Below are positions 7,271-14,856 of a stretch of 64,000 nucleotides of DNA, piece by piece; the stretch's first letter is position 1, and every line of letters starts with the position of its first letter. The translations under genes and the position numbers were made by a program. The DNA comes from Streptomyces endophytica (GTDB taxonomy: Bacteria > Actinomycetota > Actinomycetes > Streptomycetales > Streptomycetaceae), in the NCBI RefSeq assembly GCF_026153355.1, contig NZ_CP110636.1, positions 1,240,001 through 1,304,000 of the forward strand, read 5' to 3'. The notes under the pieces are model-generated. The model saw only the letters and a program-made list of their open reading frames with translations. It ran no database searches and was not told where the DNA came from.

Positions 7271-8864
7271 TCAGCAGGACGACGCGCCCGCGAGGTCCAG
7301 TGCCGCGGCGATCCGGGCCGCGACCTCCTCCGCGTACTCCGCGTCCGCGCGGTCGAAGGGGCGGCGCGCGGGCAATCGCAGGAACGTCAGCACGCCGAGC
7401 GTGCGGCCGCGGCTGCGCAGCACCACGCACAGGCCGTGCACGGCCCCGTCCGGCCAGTGGCGGGCCGCCGCCCAACTCTCGGGCGCGGCGGCACCGGCGC
7501 TCGTACGGACCGAACCGCGCCGCGCGTACGCCTGGAGTGCCGGGTGGCCCGGTACGTAGGGCACGGGGATGCCGGTCGCGGTGAGCGCCACACAGGGCCC
7601 CGGGGAACCGGCCGGGAGGCCAGCGTCCGCACCAGGCCGCACGGCGCCCCGGCCCGCTCCCCCACGGGCTCCGCGCCCTCGTCGCCCGAGCCTGCTCCCC
7701 CGGCCTCGCGCCCCCGTCACCGCTCTCGCACGCGCCGCCGGCCCCGCCACCGCCCTCGGTCCCGTGCGTGGTGTCGGCCCCGTATGCGCCGTCCGCGCCG
7801 TACGCGCCGTCTATCTCGTATGTGTCGTCCGCGGTGACCGTCCCGTACGGGGCCGGGGCGGCCCGGTGGTTCATGGTGAGGTCGACCAGGCCGTGGTCGG
7901 CGAAGCCCGCCAGGGCGAAGTCGAGGTGGACCGCGGCGGCCTCGGACGGGTCCGGGCACTCCGCGGCCGCCCGGCCGGCGCGGTGCAGCTGATGGGCCCG
8001 GAAGCGCAACAGTGAGCCGTCCTGCTCGGCGCGTTTGGCGTCGGTGACGTCCTGGAAGAGCCAGGCGACGCCGAGCGGCACCGGCTCCTCCGCCAGCGGG
8101 GACGCCAGCCGGACGAAGCCGCTGCGCCAGCAGCGGCGTGGATGCTCGGCGTCCTCGGAGCGCAGGGTGACCCAGAATTCGGCGACGGCCGGCGGGGCGC
8201 CCTCGCCCAGGACGTGCTGCAGGGCGCACTCCAGCTCCTCGACGCCCTGGTCCAGCAGTTCGCCCAGCGGCCGGCCCAGCAGGGCAGTCCGGCCCACGCC
8301 CAGGGCACGGGCGGCGTGGGCGTTGACGACCGCGGGCCGCAGATCGGCGTCGACCAGCACCACGCCCCACGACGCGTCCTCGAAGAGCGCCTCACTGAGC
8401 GCGATGGAACGCTCCAGGTCGATCTGGGTGTGCACCTCACTGAAGGCGCAGTACGCGCCCGCGACCCGGCCGTCCGGGCCGCGCACCGCCGAGCACTGGG
8501 TGCGGACCAGCACCCGGTGACCGTCCTTGGTCAGCAGGGCGAACTCGTGCACCTGGCGGCCCGGGGAGCGCATCGCGGCCGCGAGGACGGTCTCGATGCC
8601 CTCGGCGTCCTCCTTGCGGACCGCCCAGCCGGCCAGGCCCGTACGGCCGACGGCCTCGGCGGTGGTCCAGCCCAGGATGCGCTCGGCCTCGTGGTTCCAG
8701 TGGGTGACCGTGCGGTCGGCGGTGAAGGCGACCAGGGCGGCGTCCATACCGTCCAGGAGGGCGGCGAGGAGTCCGGAGTCGTCGGACTCCTCGGCGGCGC
8801 GGCGCGGCGGGACCGACGCACCGGAAGAAAGACCGGAAGAAGCCGACGAAGCAGTCACTGGCAC
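7271..8864 (-). CDS. PAS-domain sensor protein with C-terminal GAF-like domain, two frame breaks
   Basis: Two PAS domains are visible: residues about 30-140 (DGMDAALVAFTADRTVTHWN, then GYTTAEA-like GWTTAEAVGRTG) and about 155-275 (WGVVLVDADLRPAVVNAHAA, ending VAWLFQDVTDAKRAE). A region with a YGADGAYGAD repeat follows, then a C-terminal GAF-like domain (CVALTATGIPVPYVPG, LRSRGRTLGVLTFLR) in another frame. The frame changes once near 7670-7700 and again near 7615-7625; both fit one missing base. Such proteins in Streptomyces sense small ligands or redox state, often as anti-sigma regulators, but no kinase or phosphatase domain is present here. Start is GTG at 8864 or 8858. Confidence 0.78.
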
Positions 8865-8970
8865 CCCTCACGAACCCGGCTGCACGTGCCTCACCTGGGC
8901 ACATTGAACTGGAACGTGACCTGCAACACACCCGTTTCCCGGAAATCGTTGTTTCCCGAAAAAAAATCCG

Positions 8971-8999
8971 TTGTGCGGGGCGGGCCGGCTTCCTAGTGT
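8971..8999 (+). promoter_or_regulatory. Promoter TTGTGC-17-TAGTGT
   Basis: TTGTGC (8971-8976) and TAGTGT (8994-8999) are separated by exactly 17 bp in an AT-rich patch, close to the sigma-HrdB consensus. The promoter reads rightward into the 12-codon ORF at 9033 and away from the PAS gene. Confidence 0.6.
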
Positions 9000-9032
9000 G
9001 TGGAGCACACGAGAAGGGAGGTGGTTCGGCAG

Positions 9033-9071
9033 ATGATTTCGCACCGGACGCGTGAGGTGGCTGCGGGCTAG
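9033..9071 (+). CDS. 12-codon ORF (leader-peptide-like) in a short orphan transcription unit
   Basis: ATG at 9033 follows a strong ribosome binding site (GGGAGGTGG, 9016-9024) and encodes MISHRTREVAAG before TAG. A consensus-like promoter ends 33 bases upstream. No coding gene follows on this strand before a terminator hairpin at 9280-9303, so the unit is roughly 290 nt and would make a small RNA carrying a mini-ORF. Between ORF and terminator lies a long stem (9152-9165 with 9211-9224). The peptide has no run of one amino acid, so a classical amino-acid attenuator is not indicated. Confidence 0.5.
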   Translation: MISHRTREVAAG

Positions 9072-9151
9072 CGGCCCGACGCTTCACCGAAGTGCAGCGC
9101 CGGACCAGCGCATACTGCAGATGCGCAGCCGGCCAATCCCAAGCAGTCACC

Positions 9152-9224
9152 CGACCCGCGGGCTGCCGGTTCGTCCGACCGGCCCTCTGCGCCACCGAGC
9201 GCGGAGGAAACAGCCCGCGGGTCG
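9152..9224 (+). ncRNA. 14-bp perfect stem within the orphan leader transcript
   Basis: CGACCCGCGGGCTG at 9152-9165 is the exact reverse complement of 9211-9224, leaving a 45-base loop. With the promoter at 8971, the mini-ORF and the terminator at 9280, this looks like a structured small RNA or an attenuator lacking a downstream gene. The role is unknown. Confidence 0.4.
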
Positions 9225-9279
9225 TCTGCGTTCCGCCCGGCCCCCGGGCGATACCCACTGCCCCCGGGCAACGAGAAAC

Positions 9280-9303
9280 GGCCCGGCGGAAACCCGCCGG
9301 GCC
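9280..9303. terminator. Perfect 10-bp terminator hairpin between the orphan RNA and pdxH
   Basis: GGCCCGGCGG (9280-9289), loop AAAC, CCGCCGGGCC (9294-9303). It lies 30 bp beyond the pdxH stop and ends the rightward orphan unit, so it can serve both strands. Confidence 0.75.
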
Positions 9304-9332
9304 CGTGCCGGAAGCCGCACGCCAGGACGGCG

Positions 9333-10058
9333 TCAGGGCGCCAGGCGCTCCACCCGCCAGGTGATCTCGGCGGCCCCGGTTCCCGTCCCGGCGTCGGCCG
9401 CCTTCTCACGTACGTAGCGCAGCCGGTCGTGCAGCCGGTTGTGCCGGCCCTGCCAGAACTCGACCGTTTCGGCCGCGACCCGGTAGCCGCCCCAGTGCGG
9501 CGGGGCGGGTACCTGCTCGCCCTCGGGGTAGCGGGCCGCCAATTCCTGGTAGGCCTGCTCCAGTTCGGTGCGCGAGGCGACCGGGGCGGACTGATCGCTG
9601 GCCCAGGCGCCCAGCTGGGAGCCGTGCGGGCGGGTGCGGAAGTAGGCGGCGGTCTCGTCGCGGCCGATGCGCTCGGCGGTGCCCGTCACCACGACCTGGC
9701 GGGCGAGGGGGTGCCAGGGGAACAGCAGCGAGACATAGGGGTTTTCGGCCAGTTCGCGGCCCTTGCGGCTGTGGTAGTTCGTGAAGAAGACGAAACCGCG
9801 GTCGTCGAAGCCCTTGAGGAGCACGGTCCGTGAGCTCGGCCGGCCGGCGGCGTCCGCGGTCGAGACGACCATGGCGTTGGGCTCGTGCAGACGGGCCACG
9901 GTCGCGTCCGTGAACCAGCGCGCGAACTGGTCGTACGGGCTGGCGGCGAGGTCGGACTCGGCGAGTCCCTCGGCGCGGTAGTGCGCCCGCATGGAGGAGG
10001 GATCGGGGATCTCGTGATGCGCGTCGGCTGGGTGCACGGCCTCATCTTGCAACATCAC
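9333..10058 (-). CDS. pdxH: Pyridoxamine 5'-phosphate oxidase
   Basis: FMN-dependent oxidase that makes pyridoxal 5'-phosphate from pyridoxamine or pyridoxine phosphate. The sequence is collinear with Pdx[30 protein letters not shown] with FMN/PLP-contacting residues, [32 protein letters not shown], the [17 protein letters not shown] substrate segment and the C-terminal [15 protein letters not shown] with the family R-x-x-R-L-H-D-R signature. The length (241) is typical with a short N-terminal extension. GTG at 10058 and ATG at 10055 are adjacent candidate starts. Divergent from citrate synthase, as in other Streptomyces. Confidence 0.95.
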   Translation of the reverse strand: MMLQDEAVHPADAHHEIPDPSSMRAHYRAEGLAESDLAASPYDQFARWFTDATVARLHEPNAMVVSTADAAGRPSSRTVLLKGFDDRGFVFFTNYHSRKGRELAENPYVSLLFPWHPLARQVVVTGTAERIGRDETAAYFRTRPHGSQLGAWASDQSAPVASRTELEQAYQELAARYPEGEQVPAPPHWGGYRVAAETVEFWQGRHNRLHDRLRYVREKAADAGTGTGAAEITWRVERLAP

Positions 10059-10239
10059 CCGCGACCCGGTCAGCTGGGAGGGGCGGAAGTCTGCCCCCGT
10101 CGACCAGCCGTAACCCTCCCGTAGGCAAATCGACCAGTGTGCCGGATCTCACGCTTCCCCGCAGGTGGGGGACCCGCCAAAATCATGGCCCGGCCCACTG
10201 TGGCCCCTGGACAGGGGAAGCTATCGTGTTCCGTCCGGA

Positions 10240-10376
10240 CTGACGGGACGCAATCACCCTGACGGGACGCACCACACCTCCGTACCGCACGACACCGCGT
10301 CCGCCGGCCCGCGGCCCGACCCACCGCGGGCAGCGCCTCGCGTGGCCCAAGCCCTGGCGGGGCATCACCCGGGTGA
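10240..10376. promoter_or_regulatory. Putative operator sites in the pdxH/citrate synthase divergent region
   Basis: The 437-bp region 10059-10495 has no gene. Two features stand out: an exact direct repeat CTGACGGGACGCA at 10240-10252 and 10259-10271 (19-bp spacing), and the perfect palindrome TCACCCGGGTGA at 10365-10376. TATCGT at 10222-10227 may be a -10. None of these can be tied to a named regulator. Confidence 0.35.
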
Positions 10377-10495
10377 CCGGAACGGACCGCGAGCTGCCCG
10401 GCGCAGCCGCGTAACCGCTTCGGCACCGCACCAGACCCGACCGCACGGCAGCCGGTCACGGACCGTATGCCGACCCCATTTTGAGGAGCCGCCTG

Positions 10496-11599
10496 ATGTC
10501 CGACTTCGTACCCGGACTCGAGGGAGTTGTCGCGTTCGAGACGGAGATCGCCGAACCGGATAAGGAAGGCGGCGCGCTCCGTTACCGCGGGGTCGACATC
10601 GAGGACCTCGTGGGACACGTGTCGTTCGAGAACGTCTGGGGGCTGCTGGTCGACGGGGCGTTCAGCCCCGGGCTGCCGCCCGCCGAGCCGTTCCCGATCC
10701 CGGTGCACTCCGGCGACATCCGGGTGGACGTGCAGTCCGCGCTGGCGATGCTCGCGCCCGTATGGGGCCTGAAACCGCTGCTGGACATCGACGAGGCGAC
10801 CGCCCGCGACAACCTCGCCCGCGCCGCGGTCATGGCGCTGTCGTACGTCGCCCAGTCGGCGCGCGGGCAGGGCCTGCCGATGGTGCCGCAGAAGGAGATC
10901 GACAAGGCCGAGACGGTCGTGGAGCGCTTCATGAAGCGCTGGCGCGGCGAGCCCGACCCCAAGCACGTCAAGGCCGTCGACGCGTACTGGACCTCGGCCG
11001 CCGAGCACGGCATGAACGCCTCCACGTTCACCGCCCGGGTCATCGCCTCGACCGGCGCGGACGTCGCGGCCGCGCTGTCCGGGGCGGTCGGCGCGATGTC
11101 CGGCCCGCTGCACGGCGGCGCCCCGTCCCGCGTCCTCGGCATGATCGAGGAGATCGAGCGGACCGGTGACGCCGGGGCCTACGTCCGGCAGGCGCTGGAC
11201 AACGGCGAGCGGCTGATGGGCTTCGGCCACCGTGTCTACCGCGCGGAGGACCCGCGGGCGCGGGTGCTGCGGCGCACCGCGAAGGAACTGGCCGCCCCGC
11301 GCTTCGAGGTCGCCGAGGCCCTGGAGAAGGCGGCACTGGAGGAACTCCACAACCGCCGCCCCGACCGGGTGCTGGCCACCAACGTGGAGTTCTGGGCCGC
11401 CATCGTCCTCGACTTCGCCGAGGTCCCGGCGCACATGTTCACGTCGATGTTCACCTGCGCCCGTACGGCGGGGTGGAGCGCGCACATCCTGGAACAGAAG
11501 CGGACGGGCCGACTGGTCCGGCCGTCGGCCCGATACGTGGGGCCTGGTGCGCGGAGCCCGCGCAAGATCGACGGCTTCGAGAGCCTCTCGGGGCGTTAA
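10496..11599 (+). CDS. Citrate synthase (second, citrate synthase 2 type)
   Basis: Condenses oxaloacetate with acetyl-CoA; members of this shorter type may also take propionyl-CoA. The product has 367 residues. Catalytic signatures are present: His near residue 170 in AAEHGMNASTFTAR, His near 245 in MGFGHRVYRAEDPRAR, and Asp near 307 in IVLDFAEVPAHMF; the terminal Arg-rich RLVRPSARYVGP contacts CoA in the family. ATG at 10496 is chosen because GAGGAG lies 8 bases upstream (a TTG at 10481 is in frame). The stop TAA merges with the first bases of a long inverted-repeat element. S. coelicolor also carries a second citrate synthase next to pdxH. Confidence 0.93.
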   Translation: MSDFVPGLEGVVAFETEIAEPDKEGGALRYRGVDIEDLVGHVSFENVWGLLVDGAFSPGLPPAEPFPIPVHSGDIRVDVQSALAMLAPVWGLKPLLDIDEATARDNLARAAVMALSYVAQSARGQGLPMVPQKEIDKAETVVERFMKRWRGEPDPKHVKAVDAYWTSAAEHGMNASTFTARVIASTGADVAAALSGAVGAMSGPLHGGAPSRVLGMIEEIERTGDAGAYVRQALDNGERLMGFGHRVYRAEDPRARVLRRTAKELAAPRFEVAEALEKAALEELHNRRPDRVLATNVEFWAAIVLDFAEVPAHMFTSMFTCARTAGWSAHILEQKRTGRLVRPSARYVGPGARSPRKIDGFESLSGR

Positions 11600-12094
11600 C
11601 CCCACGTACCTGGCCGTCCCGCCGCGGGTGTTGCTCGCCGTTGCGCGCTTTGCGGCGCCCCGTACGTAGTCGTCTCTCCCGCCGCGGGTGATCTCGCCGT
11701 TGCGCCTGCGGCGGGCCAGGTGTTGTTGGGTGCGGTGACGGACCTCCGGGGCCGGTTGTGTGGACTGCTGACGCTTTACGTCCACACAACCGGCCCCTCC
11801 AGCCCGTCCCCTCCCGTGAGAGGGGGAAGAAAACGACGGTGGGGGTGCACGTGACGCCCACGAACGTGCAGGCAACAGATCACGCCCGCCCCCAACCAGC
11901 TAAGAACTCCCCCTCACGGGAGGGGCTGGACCGGAGGACGAAGTCTGGAGGGCCGGCACCGCACCCAAAACACAAACGCCCGCCGCCAGGCGCAACGGCG
12001 AACAAGCCCCGCGGCGGGAAAGACGGGTACGTGCGGGGCGCCGCAAAGCGCAACGGCGAACAAGCCCCGCGGCGGAAAGACGGGTACGTGGGGA
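11600..12094. repeat. Long inverted-repeat intergenic element, copy 1
   Basis: The whole gap between the convergent citrate synthase and TetR stops is one symmetric element. Both ends read CCCCACGTACC going inward, and begin right after the two stop codons (TAA and TGA). Each arm (about 145-155 bp) has two tandem 58-bp units with the signature CGCAACGGCGAACAAGCCC...CGTACGTG. Inside are a perfect 18-bp hairpin (GGGGCCGGTTGTGTGGAC, 11748-11765 with 11780-11797, loop TGCTGACGCTTTAC) and a second stem (about 11799-11826 with 11907-11929). A related copy lies at 35166-35710. It may be a bidirectional terminator or a mobile palindromic repeat; no transposase is present. Confidence 0.85.
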
Positions 12095-12787
12095 TCACCC
12101 CCGCGAATGCAGAGCCGTATCGATGATCTTGGACCACTGTTCCACCACCCGATCCCGGCGCGCCGAGTCGTCCGTCAGGAGGTTCGCGAGGCCCAGGCCG
12201 CGGGCCATGTCGAGCAGGCCCTGCACCGTTTCGCGGACGCCGGGGACCGACTCGTCCGCGTCGAGCAGGGCCACCGCCGTACGGTGGGCCTCCCGGCCGA
12301 CGCGTGCCTCCAGGGCGGTGACCCGCTCGCGGAGTTGCTCCTCGTCGGAGGCGGCCACCCACAGGTGCAGCGCCGCCCGGAACAGCGGGCCCGTGTAGAG
12401 GCCGACGAGTTCCTCGACGATGATCCAGGTACGGGCGATCGACCCGGCCGGCGGCAGGTTGTGCGCCACCGCCTTCAGGGCGCCCTGCCGCTTCTCCGCG
12501 ACGTGCTCGACGGCCGCGGTGAAGAGGTCCTCGCGGGTGCGGAAGTGGTGCTGGGCGGCGCCCCGGGAGACGCCCGCGCGCTCGGCGACCACGGACACCG
12601 TGCTGCCGCTCCAGCCTCGCTCGGCGAGGCAGGAGATCGCGGCCTCCAGCAGCTTGCGGCGGGTGGCGCGGCTGCGTTCCTGCTGCGGCTCCTTGCCGGT
12701 GGGCGGCCGGCCGCCCGTCCGCGGCCGGCCCTCGGTGCGCGGCTCGTCGCCCGTGCGGCCGCCGTGGGCCGGGGTCAGCGCGCCCAT
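12095..12787 (-). CDS. TetR-family transcriptional regulator
   Basis: After an N-terminal Gly/Arg/Pro-rich extension (about 35 residues) the TetR DNA-binding domain is clear: TRRKLLEAAISCLAERGWSG, then helix-turn-helix TVSVVAERAGVSRGAAQHHF and REDLFTAAVEHV. The C-terminal ligand domain (about 130 residues) is not assignable to a ligand class. ATG at 12787 overlaps the stop of the enoyl-CoA hydratase gene (TGA at 12777-12775), so the regulator is the last gene of the carboxylase operon and probably controls it, as AtuR does for atu genes (inferred). An apparent longer frame to 12901 is really the shifted C-terminus of the hydratase. Confidence 0.85.
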   Translation of the reverse strand: MGALTPAHGGRTGDEPRTEGRPRTGGRPPTGKEPQQERSRATRRKLLEAAISCLAERGWSGSTVSVVAERAGVSRGAAQHHFRTREDLFTAAVEHVAEKRQGALKAVAHNLPPAGSIARTWIIVEELVGLYTGPLFRAALHLWVAASDEEQLRERVTALEARVGREAHRTAVALLDADESVPGVRETVQGLLDMARGLGLANLLTDDSARRDRVVEQWSKIIDTALHSRG

Positions 12788-13542
12788 ACCGGGGCCCGTC
12801 GCTCCAGGAAGGCGGTCATGCCCGCGGGCCTCGGCGGAGCCGAAGAGCCGCGCGGACTCCTCCGCCAGCGCGTCCGTGTCGCGGTCGAAGGCGGCCAGCA
12901 CCTCCGCGGTGACCAGCCTCTTCGAGGCCGCGAGCCCCTGGGGGGAGCCCTTGCGCAGCCGTCCAGTACGGGGGCCAGACCGGCGTCGACGTCATCGGCC
13001 GCGAGCGTGACCAGCCCGATCCGGGCGGCCTCCGCCGGGCCGAACTTCTCGCCCGTCAGGTAGTAGCGGCCCGCGGCCCGCGCGTCGATACGGGGCAGCA
13101 GCGGCAGTGAGATGACGGCCGGGGCGAGCCCGAGCCGGGCCTCGGTGAAGGCGAAGGTGGCCGCCGGGCCCGCCACCGCGATGTCGCACGCGCCGAGCAG
13201 CCCGAGGCCGCCGGCGCGGACGTGGCCGGTGACCCGGGCGACGACGGGCCGCGGCAGGGCCACGATCGCGCGCAGCAGCCGGGCGAGCTCCAGCGGCCCG
13301 TCCTTCGCCGCGCCCGTCGTGGCCTCGGACAGGTCCGCGCCGGCGCAGAACGTCGTGCCCGTGTGGGTCAGTACGACCGCCCGGGTGCCGTCGTCGGCCG
13401 CGGCGTCCGCGAGGGCCTGGTGCAGTGCGGCCACCAGCCGGGCGGAGAGCGCGTTGCGGTTGTGCGGCGAGTCCAGCGTGAGGGTGGTGATGCCGCGCTC
13501 GTGGGAGCGCGTCACCAGCGGTGTCACGGGTGCGTCGGTCAT
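12775..13542 (-). CDS. Enoyl-CoA hydratase/isomerase, two frame breaks
   Basis: Crotonase fold: LTLDSPHNRNALSARL, VVLTHTGTTFCAGADLSE (oxyanion loop), then VVARVTGHVRAGGLGLLGACDIAVAG and FTEARLGLAPAVISLPLLPRI. The usual catalytic Glu at the first GxxxGGG-type position is replaced (VRAGGLGL), so acid/base chemistry may be altered. Near 12963 one base is missing: the expected LRKGSPQGLAASKRLVTAEV follows in the next frame. The original frame returns near 12822, ending MTAFLERRAPVWAR. ATG 13542 has AAAGGAG upstream; a longer in-frame start at 13659 lacks support. In the operon it would hydrate the carboxylated unsaturated acyl-CoA. Confidence 0.82.
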   Translation of the reverse strand: MTDAPVTPLVTRSHERGITTLTLDSPHNRNALSARLVAALHQALADAAADDGTRAVVLTHTGTTFCAGADLSEATTGAAKDGPLELARLLRAIVALPRPVVARVTGHVRAGGLGLLGACDIAVAGPAATFAFTEARLGLAPAVISLPLLPRIDARAAGRYYLTGEKFGPAEAARIGLVTLAADDVDAGLAPVLDGCARAPPRGSRPRRGWSPRRCWPPSTATRTRWRRSPRGSSAPPRPAGMTAFLERRAPVWAR

Positions 13543-13665
13543 CGGGCGGTCGAACTCCTTTCCCTGGCGGGTGCGTTGACGCGGAAGGATGAGGTCTTCA
13601 GCGGGGCGGTGGGGGTGGGGCGGGCGGCGCTGTCGCTCGCCCCGCCCCCACAGGATCATCGTCCC

Positions 13666-14856
13666 TCAGTACGACTTGGGCAGCCCCAGGGTCTGGTGCG
13701 AGACGAAGTTGAGGATCATCTCGCGGCTGACCGGTGCGATCCGGGCGACCCGGGCGGCGGTGACCAGGGAGGCCAGGCCGTACTCCTGGGTGAGGCCGTT
13801 GCCGCCGAGGGTGTGCACGGCCTGGTCGACGGCCCTCACGCAGGCCTCCCCCGCCGCGTACTTGGCCATGTTCGCGGCCTCGCCGGCGGCCAGATCGTCA
13901 CCGGCGTCGTAGAGGTGCGCGGCCTTCTGCATCATCAGCCGGGCCAGTTCGAGTTCGATGTGGGCCTGGGCGAGCGGGTGGGCGACGGCCTGGTGGGCGC
14001 CGATGGGTTCCTTCCACACCTGGCGGGTGCGGGCGTAGTCGACGGCCCGGTCGAGGGCGTAGCGGCCCATGCCGAGGGCGAACGCGGCGGTCATGATGCG
14101 TTCGGGGTTGAGCCCGGCGAACAGCTGGAGCAGTCCGGCGTCCTCTCCCCCCTTGCCGACGGCGTGCGAGGGGCCCCCGCCCACCAGGGCGTCGGCGGGC
14201 AGCCGCACGTCGTCCAGGGTCAGTTCGAACTGCTTCTCCGCGGCGGCCAGTTCCATCCGGATGTGGTTGCGGCCGAAGCCCGGGGTGTCGCGCGGGACGA
14301 TGAACAGGCAGGGCTTGAGGCGGCCGGTGCGCGCGTCCTCCGTGCGGCCGACGACGAGGGTGGCGTCGGCGATGTCCACGCCGGAGATGAACACCTTGCG
14401 GCCGTTGAGTATCCAGTCCCCGCCGTCCTTGCGGGCGGTGGTGGTGATCCGGTGCGAGTTGGAGCCCGCGTCGGGCTCGGTGATGCCGAACGCCATGGTG
14501 CGGGAGCCGTCGGCCAGACCCGGCAGCCAGGCCCGCTTCTGCTCGTCGGTGCCGAAGCGGGCGATCACCGTGCCGCAGATCGCGGGCGAGACCACCATCA
14601 TCAGCAGCGGGGAGCCGGCCGCCCCCAACTCCTCCAGGACGATGGAGAGTTCGGCGATGCCGCCGCCCCCGCCGCCGTACTCCTCCGGCAGGTTGACGCC
14701 GAGGTAGCCGAGCTTGGCCGCCTCGGCCCACAGCTCCTCGGGGTGGCCGCCGGCGGCGACGACGCGGGTCAGGTACGCGCGGCCGTACCGCTTGCCGAGG
14801 GCCGCGACGGCGGCGCGCAGGGCCTGGTGCTCTTCGGTTTCGAGGACGGTGCTCAT
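13666..14856 (-). CDS. Acyl-CoA dehydrogenase
   Basis: FAD enzyme introducing a 2,3 double bond into an acyl-CoA. The 396-residue protein has the N-terminal helical domain, the FAD-binding MAFGITEPDAGSNSHRITTTA and KVFISGVDIAD strands, the helical C-domain (NPERIMTAAFALGMGRYALDRAVDYARTR) and GGNGLTQEYGLASLVTAARVARIAPVSREMIL. A Glu of the QEYG segment could be the base, but the site differs from standard short-chain enzymes, so substrate is open; branched or citronellyl-type acyl-CoA is suggested by the neighbouring carboxylase and AtuA. ATG at 14856 overlaps the carboxylase stop by ATGA. Confidence 0.9.
   Translation of the reverse strand: MSTVLETEEHQALRAAVAALGKRYGRAYLTRVVAAGGHPEELWAEAAKLGYLGVNLPEEYGGGGGGIAELSIVLEELGAAGSPLLMMVVSPAICGTVIARFGTDEQKRAWLPGLADGSRTMAFGITEPDAGSNSHRITTTARKDGGDWILNGRKVFISGVDIADATLVVGRTEDARTGRLKPCLFIVPRDTPGFGRNHIRMELAAAEKQFELTLDDVRLPADALVGGGPSHAVGKGGEDAGLLQLFAGLNPERIMTAAFALGMGRYALDRAVDYARTRQVWKEPIGAHQAVAHPLAQAHIELELARLMMQKAAHLYDAGDDLAAGEAANMAKYAAGEACVRAVDQAVHTLGGNGLTQEYGLASLVTAARVARIAPVSREMILNFVSHQTLGLPKSY

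Noticed and set aside
11600..12110. Small Pro/Arg/Lys-rich ORFs inside the inverted-repeat element (for example 11758-12126)
   Set aside because: Frames arise from the repeat units, differ between the two copies, and cross the terminator-like stems; better explained as a non-coding element.
12788..12901. Longer start for the TetR gene
   Set aside because: The extra residues (AAFDRDTDALAEESARLFGS) are the shifted C-terminus of the enoyl-CoA hydratase.
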